Of a stretch of DNA of 64,000 nucleotides, positions 25,735 through 33,505 are shown piece after piece. Within the stretch, counting starts at the first letter, position 1, and each line of letters begins with the position of its first letter. This stretch comes from CAYGZA01 sp964354135 (GTDB lineage Bacteria; Planctomycetota; Planctomycetia; Pirellulales; Thermoguttaceae). The DNA lies in the NCBI GenBank assembly GCA_964354135.1, contig CAYGZA010000002.1, positions 1 through 64,000 on the forward strand, given 5' to 3'. The notes under the pieces were generated by a model. The model did no database searches. It was not told the DNA's origin and saw only the letters and a list, made by a program, of their open reading frames with translations. A program made the position numbers and the translations under genes.

Positions 25735-28700
25735 TCAATAGTCTCTTTCCAAGCCCTCGCCGAAGCACACCACAAGTCCGTCCGAAAGCGTCACCACGCA
25801 CTGCTTCCCGGTTAGCGCTACACCCCACCGCACCGGGGGCGCTGGGAGCGGGGCCGTCCACAGCGACCGGCCGTCCGTGGAGACGCCTTCCACGCTCTTC
25901 TGGTGGAGGACCACCAGCCCGTCGGCGCCGACGGCCAGGCCGCACACGTCCGCCGTGTTGCCCGCCCAGACGGTGCGATCGCTTGCGGGAACTTTCATCA
26001 CGTCCCGGACGTTCCCACGGGTCTTCACATCCTTGTTCACCAGGTCGACGATGCGGTCCAGCGCCCGCGGATCGCGGGCGGAGAAAAGGCGGCCGTCGAC
26101 CAGGGCAATGTGCCGGCCGGACGTCTGGAAATACTCGCGACCCTGGTGGCGTTTGAAGATGGTCGTCCTGGCCCACTCGTGGGAGAACAACTCGGGACCG
26201 CCGCACGACGGCTTGCCGTCCGGCTCCAGAAACATCTCCATTCCCGCCTCGAGTCGGGCGACCACTCGAGGATTCTTGCCGGAAAGCGCGTCCAGTGCCA
26301 CGATCCCCACCGGGGCGCCGCCGTTGATGTAGAGCGTGTTGTCCTTCAGGAGGACGTTTCCCTGAACGCCGAAGCTCAGTTTCGGCTCGCTCCGATCCAG
26401 CGTGTATGCCTGCCGCCAGCGGAATCTTCCGGTGGCCACGTCCACCGCAGCGGCTACGGCGCCGTCGGCGGCGGTGCTTCCGGCCGCGGTGTAGGCGATT
26501 CCGTCGTCGCTCAGGACAACCCCGCCGCCCAGAGGCCACGCCGACATGAGCCGGCCCATGATGTTGACAAATCGCTTTTCGGGCGCCAGCTCAATCCGTC
26601 CCAGCACGCGGCCGTCGGACGCGTCCACGCAGTAGAGAAAACCGTCGCACGAGCCGAAGACAACCCGTCCGTTCCAATAGGCCGGTGGGCATAGCACGGC
26701 GGCATGGGAAGACGCCTGCCAAAGGGTCTTTCCGCTGGTGGCATCGAGGGCCCGCACCGTACCGTCCGTCCCGCCCACGAAGACGCGCCCCTTGGCGCAC
26801 ACGGGCGCACTCAGGCCGCTGCCCGGCAGGCGCCGCCGCCACAACTCCCTCGCCTTCTGTGGAACGGGGGTGGGAACCGTGGCCGTCCCGGCGGAGTTGG
26901 CCCGAAACATCGGCCAGTCGTCCCGGGCCGCGGGCGCATTGGAGACGGGCGAGGCCCACGCGGGCGATTCCGCGGGCGCGCTCGGTTCCTTCAATGCCGA
27001 GCGGGGGGCCATGGAGAAGGTGCCGTGAACCTGCCAGCAATCGCAAGCCAGCGGCATCCAATAGAGCCGCCCGTTGGCCGGCACCACCCCGTCAAAGCAC
27101 CCGGGACGGACGACGCCCTCGTAGTCGGCGAGCTTTCGCGTGCTCATGTCCACGTAGACCGTCCTCCCCTCCCCGCCTCCGGGACGATAGAAGAACTGGT
27201 TGGGAGTCGCCGTCAGGCGGGTGCAGGAGCCGATCACTCCGAGACTGAACTCACCAAGAACCTTGCCGGTGAGCGGTTCGACTTGCCGGCAGGCGGCCGC
27301 GGGTGCGGCCACGCGCGGCACGACGTAGAGAACGTCGTTGAAGAAGAACGGATGGGGAGACTCGAAGTTCGACGCCCAGAGGAGATCGCCTTTCTCGAAG
27401 CCGACGCCGATCGTCTTCTTGAACGGCGGCCCCGCGATGCACACCACGTCGCTCGTGGCCCGCGCGCAACAGTAGGTAGCCCATCCCAAACCCCAACCCT
27501 GGCGCTTGAGCGCGCTGCCGATGGCGTCGAAGAGCTTTTGGGATGTCTCGGGGGTGCTGCGCCACAATTGCTTTCCCGTGGCGGAGTCGCGAGCGGCCAG
27601 GTACTTGAGCGGCGCCAACTCGAAGATGCGTCCCCCTTTCATGCACAAGGCCCGGGCGTCAAACGGCTCCGGCTCGCCGATGCTCCAAAGCAGCTTCATC
27701 TGGGGATACTGATAGGCTGAGAGCCTTCGTGCCGTCCCGAAATTGTCGACGATGCTCTTGTATTGCGCGTCGGCCACGTCCCAGGGCCAGTGGCCCATTT
27801 GCCTTTTCTGCCGATGGGGAGCGATGCGGGCATCCGGCGGGCCGAACGCCGCCCAGAGCTTGTCCTTCTCCTGCGCGATCCATTTCCAGTCCGTGTCCCC
27901 GGCGGCTGCCGCACTGGCCGGAACCTTGAATTTGCCGCGCTCCTGCCCGGTCGCCGCATCGAGCATCCAGAGGGTGCCTCCCTCGGCAAAAACCACCTCG
28001 CTGCCGGTCGCCAGCTTGGCGACGTCGTGGACGACGTAGTTCGGGTCCAACGGGCGGCTCCAGAGGCGCAGGCCGTTGTACGCGTTGAGGACCGTCAGCG
28101 TGTTCAAGAGCGGTTCTTCGCGCTCGTGGAAAGCGATGTGCCCGGAGAAGAAGAAAATCCGCCCGCCGGCAAAAAGCGTCTGATTGGGCATCGCGGCGAA
28201 TACCGGATGCGTCTGGAAACGCAGCTCTCCCGGCAATCGCGCGACGCGGTCTTGCGACACCACGTTGTTGTCCGGCTCATGGTACGGATGGCGCCACTCG
28301 TCCACGCCGCTTTGAGCAGGCTTCATAACGACTCTTCCCGAAACGGCGCCGACACCGCCGGGACGCAACACGCGCAGGATCTCTTTCTCGGACGGCGGAT
28401 CGCCAACGCCCGGCGCTACCCACACGGCGTCGGCCAGGTCCCCCGCCAGCCAGAGCGACGCGCCAGGGTCGTCCACGACGCAAACGCGTCCTCCCAAGAG
28501 CCCTTTCTCTCTCGCCCAATCGCGAATCTTGTCCATCCCAGGGGATGCGGCGCCCCGACAGAGAACCGTCCAGGGGGTTTGCTCGACGAGCCCGGCAATC
28601 GTCGGCAAATCTCTCTCATCCCCTCTGCAAACTACGACGACCAAGGCAGGCGTCCGCCCAAGGTGCTTGGACAACTCGAGGACGGCGTCGTCGGCCGTCG

Positions 28701-28749
28701 CCGGGCAGCAGCAAACCAGCGCGCTCAGCGCTGCGAACCACGTTTTCAT
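25735..28749 (-). CDS. Secreted PQQ-type (WD-like) beta-propeller protein
   Basis: 1004 residues from ATG 28749, preceded by GGGAGA; this start gives a Sec signal (MKTWFAALSALVCCCPATA). The frame is open another 56 codons upstream but that part encodes a separate TAT-type leader. An N-terminal alpha/beta segment (about 25-140) with ILRVLRPGGVGAVSGRV looks like the tail of a methyltransferase fold. The remainder holds many PQQ-like blades: LNAYNGLRLWSRPL, LDAATGQERGKF, ARDSATGKQLWRS, DWPMFRANSAGT, ALDATSGKTLWQ, VDASDGRVLG. Such planctomycete proteins are usually membrane- or periplasm-associated; whether it binds PQQ is unknown. No heme motif is present. Confidence 0.8.
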   Translation of the reverse strand: MKTWFAALSALVCCCPATADDAVLELSKHLGRTPALVVVVCRGDERDLPTIAGLVEQTPWTVLCRGAASPGMDKIRDWAREKGLLGGRVCVVDDPGASLWLAGDLADAVWVAPGVGDPPSEKEILRVLRPGGVGAVSGRVVMKPAQSGVDEWRHPYHEPDNNVVSQDRVARLPGELRFQTHPVFAAMPNQTLFAGGRIFFFSGHIAFHEREEPLLNTLTVLNAYNGLRLWSRPLDPNYVVHDVAKLATGSEVVFAEGGTLWMLDAATGQERGKFKVPASAAAAGDTDWKWIAQEKDKLWAAFGPPDARIAPHRQKRQMGHWPWDVADAQYKSIVDNFGTARRLSAYQYPQMKLLWSIGEPEPFDARALCMKGGRIFELAPLKYLAARDSATGKQLWRSTPETSQKLFDAIGSALKRQGWGLGWATYCCARATSDVVCIAGPPFKKTIGVGFEKGDLLWASNFESPHPFFFNDVLYVVPRVAAPAAACRQVEPLTGKVLGEFSLGVIGSCTRLTATPNQFFYRPGGGEGRTVYVDMSTRKLADYEGVVRPGCFDGVVPANGRLYWMPLACDCWQVHGTFSMAPRSALKEPSAPAESPAWASPVSNAPAARDDWPMFRANSAGTATVPTPVPQKARELWRRRLPGSGLSAPVCAKGRVFVGGTDGTVRALDATSGKTLWQASSHAAVLCPPAYWNGRVVFGSCDGFLYCVDASDGRVLGRIELAPEKRFVNIMGRLMSAWPLGGGVVLSDDGIAYTAAGSTAADGAVAAAVDVATGRFRWRQAYTLDRSEPKLSFGVQGNVLLKDNTLYINGGAPVGIVALDALSGKNPRVVARLEAGMEMFLEPDGKPSCGGPELFSHEWARTTIFKRHQGREYFQTSGRHIALVDGRLFSARDPRALDRIVDLVNKDVKTRGNVRDVMKVPASDRTVWAGNTADVCGLAVGADGLVVLHQKSVEGVSTDGRSLWTAPLPAPPVRWGVALTGKQCVVTLSDGLVVCFGEGLERDY

Positions 28750-28917
28750 CTCGTTTCTCCCATAAGACAGCTTGCGAAGCACTCGGTTATGAAGATGAAC
28801 GGCCGCCCGCACCGGCTTGGCCGGCGTTCCGTTCCTGCGACTCACGACCGCGGCCCCGACGGCTAACCCCGCCACCCTGACGAATTCCCTCCGCGTGACT
28901 TCGGGACCCGATCGCAT
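28750..28917 (-). pseudogene. Orphan TAT leader fused in frame upstream of the propeller gene
   Basis: The 56 codons before the propeller start read MRSGPEVTRREFVRVAGLAVGAAVVS, a textbook twin-arginine leader, followed by about 30 unremarkable residues and no stop. Because the propeller gene has its own ribosome site and Sec signal, this is more likely the stub of a lost TAT-exported protein than its true N-terminus. If translation did begin here, the product would carry two leaders. Confidence 0.45.
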
Positions 28918-29059
28918 CTCAGCTCCTACGACTTCAAGTGGAGGATCGCCTCACTTCGAGAGTCTTCCGTGGATTGTAGCGTGGCCGGCCGGGGCTGCAA
29001 TATCCTCGACCGTGAACCGCAAAGTCCAAGCCCGTCCACCAAGGTGGGACAGGCAGAAC

Positions 29060-29245
29060 GAGTACTACCACCAACTGTTCAACCTGGCCACCGTGCTCAC
29101 CGACAAGGGCCAGCTCTGCTACGATCCCGGCGGAAAGCGCTCCTGGCGCTGGGGCCTGCCGCCGATGCTCTATCCCACCCATTCGCTCGGCTACCTTGTG
29201 GGCGTCACCAGGGAGCGGGTCACCAGAATCTCGTGCCTGGGTTGG
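29060..29245 (+). pseudogene. Relic of a Gfo/Idh/MocA oxidoreductase (internal fragment)
   Basis: About 62 codons on the plus strand read YYHQLFNLATVLTDKGQL, then CYDPGGKRSWRWGLPPMLYP and THSLGYLVGVTRERVTRISC. The PPMLYPTHSLGYLVGVT block is the internal substrate-domain signature of planctomycete Gfo/Idh/MocA proteins. Nothing of the NAD-binding domain or the C-terminus remains. The rest of the 28.92-29.30 kb gap shows no gene. Confidence 0.6.
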
Positions 29246-29303
29246 CGCGGGAACCGGCAGTGCGGCCCGAAGACCCCGGGGCAGGTCCGGGTGTCGAAGA
29301 AGG

Positions 29304-29963
29304 TCACGGCAAAGTCGATGGCGGCCCGGAATCCTGAGCACAACCTTCGATAAGCATCTGGATCTCCGTCAGGTACTTCTTGGGGTTTCCTTTGAGAATC
29401 ATCCCCGGCCCCTTGAGATAGACTTCGCGGGACGGGAGGATCGCCTGGTACCCGTGTTCCTTGACGTACGCAAGGATCTTGGAGTAGGCCCGCCCAAGCT
29501 GCTCGTAGGGGCCCCGGTGCATGAGCGCGACGCAGCGTCCGCCCGGCAGCTCGCGGACGGAGATCCCCTCGACTTCCTTGCGCTTGCGAATCGGCATGCA
29601 CGCCTCCAGGTCGGCATCCTCCTCGCGGTATTCCCCGTCGTAGTAAAGGTTCAGCGGCGGGCCGCAGATCTGGCGGCCAAAGGCCCTGCCGATCTTCGCA
29701 AACCCTTTGCCGCAATCCGAGTACTTGCCCCTCATGCGCACGCCCGCGACGAGCATCGGCTCCAACACCTTTTCCAGGACTTCAAACGTCGAGTCTTGCA
29801 TGGCGATCTTCGCCTCCCTCTCGGTCGAGATAACGTGGTCCAGCGAGACGGCGATGTTCCGGTATTGGCGCATCTTCCCTTCGAGCAACTGCTTCTGACG
29901 CTCCAGGTAATCGAGAATATCGGCCTTCAGTCTTGAGATCGCAACGGGTTTCCCTGGAACCAC
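29304..29963 (-). CDS. GyrI-like effector-binding domain protein
   Basis: 219 residues, GTG start. Residues 8-45 form an amphipathic helix (LKADILDYLERQKQLLEGKM) like the dimerisation helix that follows the HTH in MerR-family regulators; residues 65-215 are a GyrI/AraC-effector-binding fold (MLVAGVRMRGKY, LPGGRCVALMHRGPYEQLGRAYSKI, REVYLKGPG, YLTEIQMLI). No DNA-binding domain is encoded. A TAA directly precedes the GTG. A perfect GGAGG plus ATG at 29974 lies in another frame that ends after 15 codons, so the 5' end may have suffered a frameshift. It is divergent from the creatininase gene and could sense a small molecule linked to it. Confidence 0.7.
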   Translation of the reverse strand: MVPGKPVAISRLKADILDYLERQKQLLEGKMRQYRNIAVSLDHVISTEREAKIAMQDSTFEVLEKVLEPMLVAGVRMRGKYSDCGKGFAKIGRAFGRQICGPPLNLYYDGEYREEDADLEACMPIRKRKEVEGISVRELPGGRCVALMHRGPYEQLGRAYSKILAYVKEHGYQAILPSREVYLKGPGMILKGNPKKYLTEIQMLIEGCAQDSGPPSTLP

Positions 29964-30102
29964 TTAGGAAACATTGTATCCTCCGAGAACCTGCACCTGA
30001 AGACCTCTGGGGAGGGCGCCATGCCCGGCGATTGCAGGGGGCGGCGGCGAGTGCTACGATGGCCCTGCCGCAGGGGAAGGCCGTAGCAAAGGAGCCTCGG
30101 GC

Positions 30103-30921
30103 ATGGGAACAACCAGGGAGTATCGCTACCACCGGTTGACGTGGGAGGAGATGAACGAAGCCATCGCGGCGCAGAAGGTGGTCGTCTTGCCGACCGGCTC
30201 GACCGAGCAGCACGGCCCTCATCTTCCGCTGGAGGTCGACGCGTTTCTGGTGGAATCGGTCTGTCTTGAGCTGGGCCGCAGGGCGCCGGATCGCGTGCTG
30301 GTCCTGCCCACCGTTTCCTTCGGCCTGAATCGGCACCATATCGACTTTCCCGGCACGATCCACATCGAGCCCGAGGTGTTCATCGCGTTCTGCCTCAACG
30401 TCACCAAGAGCGTGGCCTACCACGGGTTCGAGAAGATCCTGATCGTCAACGGCCACGGGTCCAATACGCCGCTCGTGGACCTGGTGGCCCGGAAGACGGT
30501 GCTGGCCACGAGCTCCCTCTGCGCCGCGGTGAACTACTACAGTCTCGGCGTGGAGGCATTCAACCGGGTCCGCCAGACGCCGGTGATGGCCCACGCCGAC
30601 GAGTTCGAGACGTCGCTCTATCTCCACCTGGCGCCGGACCGGGTGCGGATGGACAAGGCCGTCGCCGACAACGACGTGGCGGGCAAGTACATGAGCTCGG
30701 ACAGCACGTCCCCGTACGTGCGCTTCAACGACTACTGGGCCCGCTGGACCGAGGTCGGCGTCCACGGAGACCCGACCGCCGCGACGGCGGAAAAGGGGAA
30801 GATCATCTGGGAAGCCGCGCTGGCGGGCTTGATCGAGCTGGTCGACGAGTTCCGCGCCTGGCCGATCGCCCGGCGCAACGACCGGCACAAGAACCCCGTC
30901 CAGTCGCAAATCCAATGGTGA
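30103..30921 (+). CDS. Creatininase family protein (metal-dependent amidohydrolase)
   Basis: 272 residues; AAAGGAG lies 9 bases before ATG 30103. Metal-binding blocks of the creatininase/ArfB/MftE family are intact: LPTGSTEQHGPHLPLEVD (Glu, His, Asp), NGHGSNTPL and HADEFETSLYL. Known members hydrolyse creatinine, FAPy-type intermediates or peptide amides; the exact substrate here is unknown. The enolase-superfamily gene begins 28 bp downstream on the same strand, so the two probably form a small catabolic operon. Confidence 0.9.
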   Translation: MGTTREYRYHRLTWEEMNEAIAAQKVVVLPTGSTEQHGPHLPLEVDAFLVESVCLELGRRAPDRVLVLPTVSFGLNRHHIDFPGTIHIEPEVFIAFCLNVTKSVAYHGFEKILIVNGHGSNTPLVDLVARKTVLATSSLCAAVNYYSLGVEAFNRVRQTPVMAHADEFETSLYLHLAPDRVRMDKAVADNDVAGKYMSSDSTSPYVRFNDYWARWTEVGVHGDPTAATAEKGKIIWEAALAGLIELVDEFRAWPIARRNDRHKNPVQSQIQW

Positions 30922-30949
30922 CGGGCGTGAGAATACGCGGGTGGTGACC

Positions 30950-32110
30950 ATGCGAATACGCGAGATTCGAGCCGCCGGACTGCGGGGCGCGACGCCGCAG
31001 GGAGGATGGGACGAGGAATTGCAGCCGGACGACTGCGTACACACGCTGGTCGCCGTGATCACCGACGAGGGGTTGACGGGACTGGGGAGCGTGTTCACCA
31101 CGGACCACCTGGTTCGCGGGGCCTTGGCCCTTCTGGAGCCGCTGTTGCGTGGAGAGAACGCACTGGAGCCGGAACGGGTGAGCGAGAAGCTCCACCAGAA
31201 CACGTTCTGGCTCGGCCGGGGCGGCGCCGTGACCCACACCATCAGCGGCATCGACATCGCCCTCTGGGACTTGCTGGGAAAGGCCACCGGCCAACCCGTC
31301 GGACGCCTGCTGGGAGGACGCTATCGGGACCGCGTAAGGCCCTACGCATCCTTGCTCATGGAGGAGCCCGGCCCCTTGGCCGACCGCCTCGTGGCCCTCA
31401 AGAAGCAGGGTTTCCGGGCGTTCAAGATCGGCTGGGGGCCGTTCGGGCGCTCCAGCGACGCGCTCGACGAGGCGATCGTGCGGAGAGCGCGAGACGCGAT
31501 CGGCTCGGAGTCGCTCCTGATGGTGGACGCGGGCGGGAGCGACGCTTTCTGGAGCCGGGGCTACAAATGGGCCTTGCGGACCTCGCACATGCTGGCCGCC
31601 TTCGACGTGGCCTGGTTCGAGGAGCCCTTGAGGCCCGATGCCATGAAGGACTACGTCCTCCTGAGGCGGAGATCGCGGGTGCCCATTGCCGGCGGGGAGG
31701 TGCTGACGCGCCGGCAGTCCTTCCAGCCCTGGCTGGAGGCGGGGGCCTTCGACGTAGTCCAGCCGGACGTGACCAAGGTAGGAGGCATCAGCGAGGAGCG
31801 GCGCATTGCCTGGATGGCCCAGGAAAGCGGCGTCCGTTTCATTCCCCACGGCTGGAACACGGCGGTCGGTCTGGCCGCCGATTTGCAGTTGGCGTCGGCG
31901 TTTCCCGATACCGATCTGGTCGAGTACCTCACGGGGTCGCCCTACGTGGACGACATCGTTGCCGGCGGTTGGAGACTCGATGCCGACGGCATGTTGCCGA
32001 TTCCCGATCAGCCCGGCCTGGGCCTCGAGCTGGATAGGGATGCTCTAGCCAGATACACCCGCGGAGAGGCCCTATTGCCGCCGTCCCTGCGGAGGCCGCC
32101 GCAATCTTAG
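30950..32110 (+). CDS. Mandelate racemase/muconate lactonizing enzyme family protein
   Basis: 386 residues from ATG 30950 (GTG 30941 and 30944 are alternatives). Enolase-superfamily order is clear: N-terminal capping domain, then barrel with FRAFKIGWG (where the second Lys of the usual KxK is Gly), metal ligands D in LLMVDAGGSD, E in AWFEEPL and E in IAGGEVL, and a late PHGWNTAVG with the catalytic His of acid-sugar dehydratase types. It most likely dehydrates or epimerises a sugar acid. It sits immediately after the creatininase-like gene. The region after it (32111-32403) contains no gene. Confidence 0.88.
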   Translation: MRIREIRAAGLRGATPQGGWDEELQPDDCVHTLVAVITDEGLTGLGSVFTTDHLVRGALALLEPLLRGENALEPERVSEKLHQNTFWLGRGGAVTHTISGIDIALWDLLGKATGQPVGRLLGGRYRDRVRPYASLLMEEPGPLADRLVALKKQGFRAFKIGWGPFGRSSDALDEAIVRRARDAIGSESLLMVDAGGSDAFWSRGYKWALRTSHMLAAFDVAWFEEPLRPDAMKDYVLLRRRSRVPIAGGEVLTRRQSFQPWLEAGAFDVVQPDVTKVGGISEERRIAWMAQESGVRFIPHGWNTAVGLAADLQLASAFPDTDLVEYLTGSPYVDDIVAGGWRLDADGMLPIPDQPGLGLELDRDALARYTRGEALLPPSLRRPPQS

Positions 32111-32403
32111 GCCGCCAAGCACCGCCCGAGGATTCCCACTCCCCCGGGGATTCCCGCTACGCCCCGGGGACCCCAGGTTGGGGTGCAAGGAATCGACCGG
32201 TGCGAAACGGGTTGCCAGGCTCAATGATTGGGCGAAACGGCCGGTTCAATGCTCCAGGCCACGTGTTGCTTGCCTACGCTGCACGGTGTAGGATTGGTCG
32301 TCGGTGCCGTGCAAACGTTTCCTGCAATTCCGGTCTTGCCCGAATTGACCTCCCTTTTCGGAACTTTGCGCGCATGAACAGGCGATAACCGGTTCGCTCG
32401 CCG

Positions 32404-33390
32404 ATGACTCTCCGAAGACTCCAATATGTCGCTCTTGTGCTCTCCTTTACCGGATGCTCCTCCAGTGCTCCTATCCCGGTGAACATTTCCCCGGAACACC
32501 GAGGAATAGCGCACCAGTTGGCCAGATTGAACGCGCGTATCGACACACACAGGGATGGTCGAATCAAATGGGTTGGCTTCTTCTACGATCCCGACGCCCA
32601 GAATCCCACCGTCTCAGATCGAGATATCGCATGCCTCGCTGGGCTATCCAGTCTGGAGGGGCTCAGCTTGGATTGGACTGGTGTAACCGATGAAGGGTTC
32701 AAGGTAGTGGAGTCGCTCTCCGGACTGCGTACCTTGGCCGTGCCGCCAGGCGTCACGGACCGTGGCATCGCCAGCATCAGCCAACTGACGTCGTTGAGGT
32801 TCCTCAATCTGAGCTGGTCCATTACCAACGATGGTTTGTCGCAACTGAAAGACCTCGTGAACGTGGAGACGCTGTACCTCAACAACACAGACGTAACTGG
32901 GCAAGGCTTGCGACACCTGTCGCACATGAAGCGATTGAAGTGCCTGCGCCTGCATGGCACTCCTGTGGGGGACGACGGGCTCGAATCATTGAACGGCTTG
33001 CCATCGCTCCGCGAGCTCGATCTCGGCTTCACTCGTGTCACAGATCAGGGACTGGAGAGGATACGACCGACGATCGCCCGGCTTGAGATTCTTTTGCTTC
33101 ACTCAACGCCGATCACAGACCGGGGGATGAGGCATTTGCAGGAGTCGATGCACCTGTGCAAGCTGTGGCTCATGCACACGAAGGTCACGGATGCAGGCGT
33201 CGAGATCGTGGCGGGCCTTCCGAGGCTTGAGGAACTTGTCCTGAACGGCACGGCTGTCACGGATGCTGGCATCGCCAGAGTCCGTACTCTCACCGCTCTG
33301 AAGGAGCTGTTCCTTTACAACACTTCTGTTTCGGAGGATGCCGTCGAAGAACTGAGAGGTCAGCTACCCGGACTGAAGGTGCGTCGCTGA
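32404..33390 (+). CDS. Leucine-rich-repeat lipoprotein
   Basis: 328 residues. The leader MTLRRLQYVALVLSFTGC ends in a lipobox with Cys18, so it should be lipid-anchored. From about residue 65 there are roughly ten 24-residue repeats of type LxxLxxLxLxxTxVTDxGL (examples: LRFLNLSWSITNDGL, VETLYLNNTDVTGQGL, LCKLWLMHTKVTDAG). These form the internalin/RNI-like LRR solenoid seen in many planctomycete surface proteins; a protein-binding role is likely but no partner is evident. GC is somewhat lower than the neighbours. No Shine-Dalgarno is obvious. Confidence 0.85.
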   Translation: MTLRRLQYVALVLSFTGCSSSAPIPVNISPEHRGIAHQLARLNARIDTHRDGRIKWVGFFYDPDAQNPTVSDRDIACLAGLSSLEGLSLDWTGVTDEGFKVVESLSGLRTLAVPPGVTDRGIASISQLTSLRFLNLSWSITNDGLSQLKDLVNVETLYLNNTDVTGQGLRHLSHMKRLKCLRLHGTPVGDDGLESLNGLPSLRELDLGFTRVTDQGLERIRPTIARLEILLLHSTPITDRGMRHLQESMHLCKLWLMHTKVTDAGVEIVAGLPRLEELVLNGTAVTDAGIARVRTLTALKELFLYNTSVSEDAVEELRGQLPGLKVRR

Positions 33391-33505
33391 GTGGCGGCAG
33401 TCAACGGGGTCGACCGGGCGCAAGTCGCAGCGTGCTCGTTGCACGACGACCACCCTTCGGTCGCGTACGATTGTTGCCATCGGGGGCGCGAGCGATCCGT
33501 GCCCG

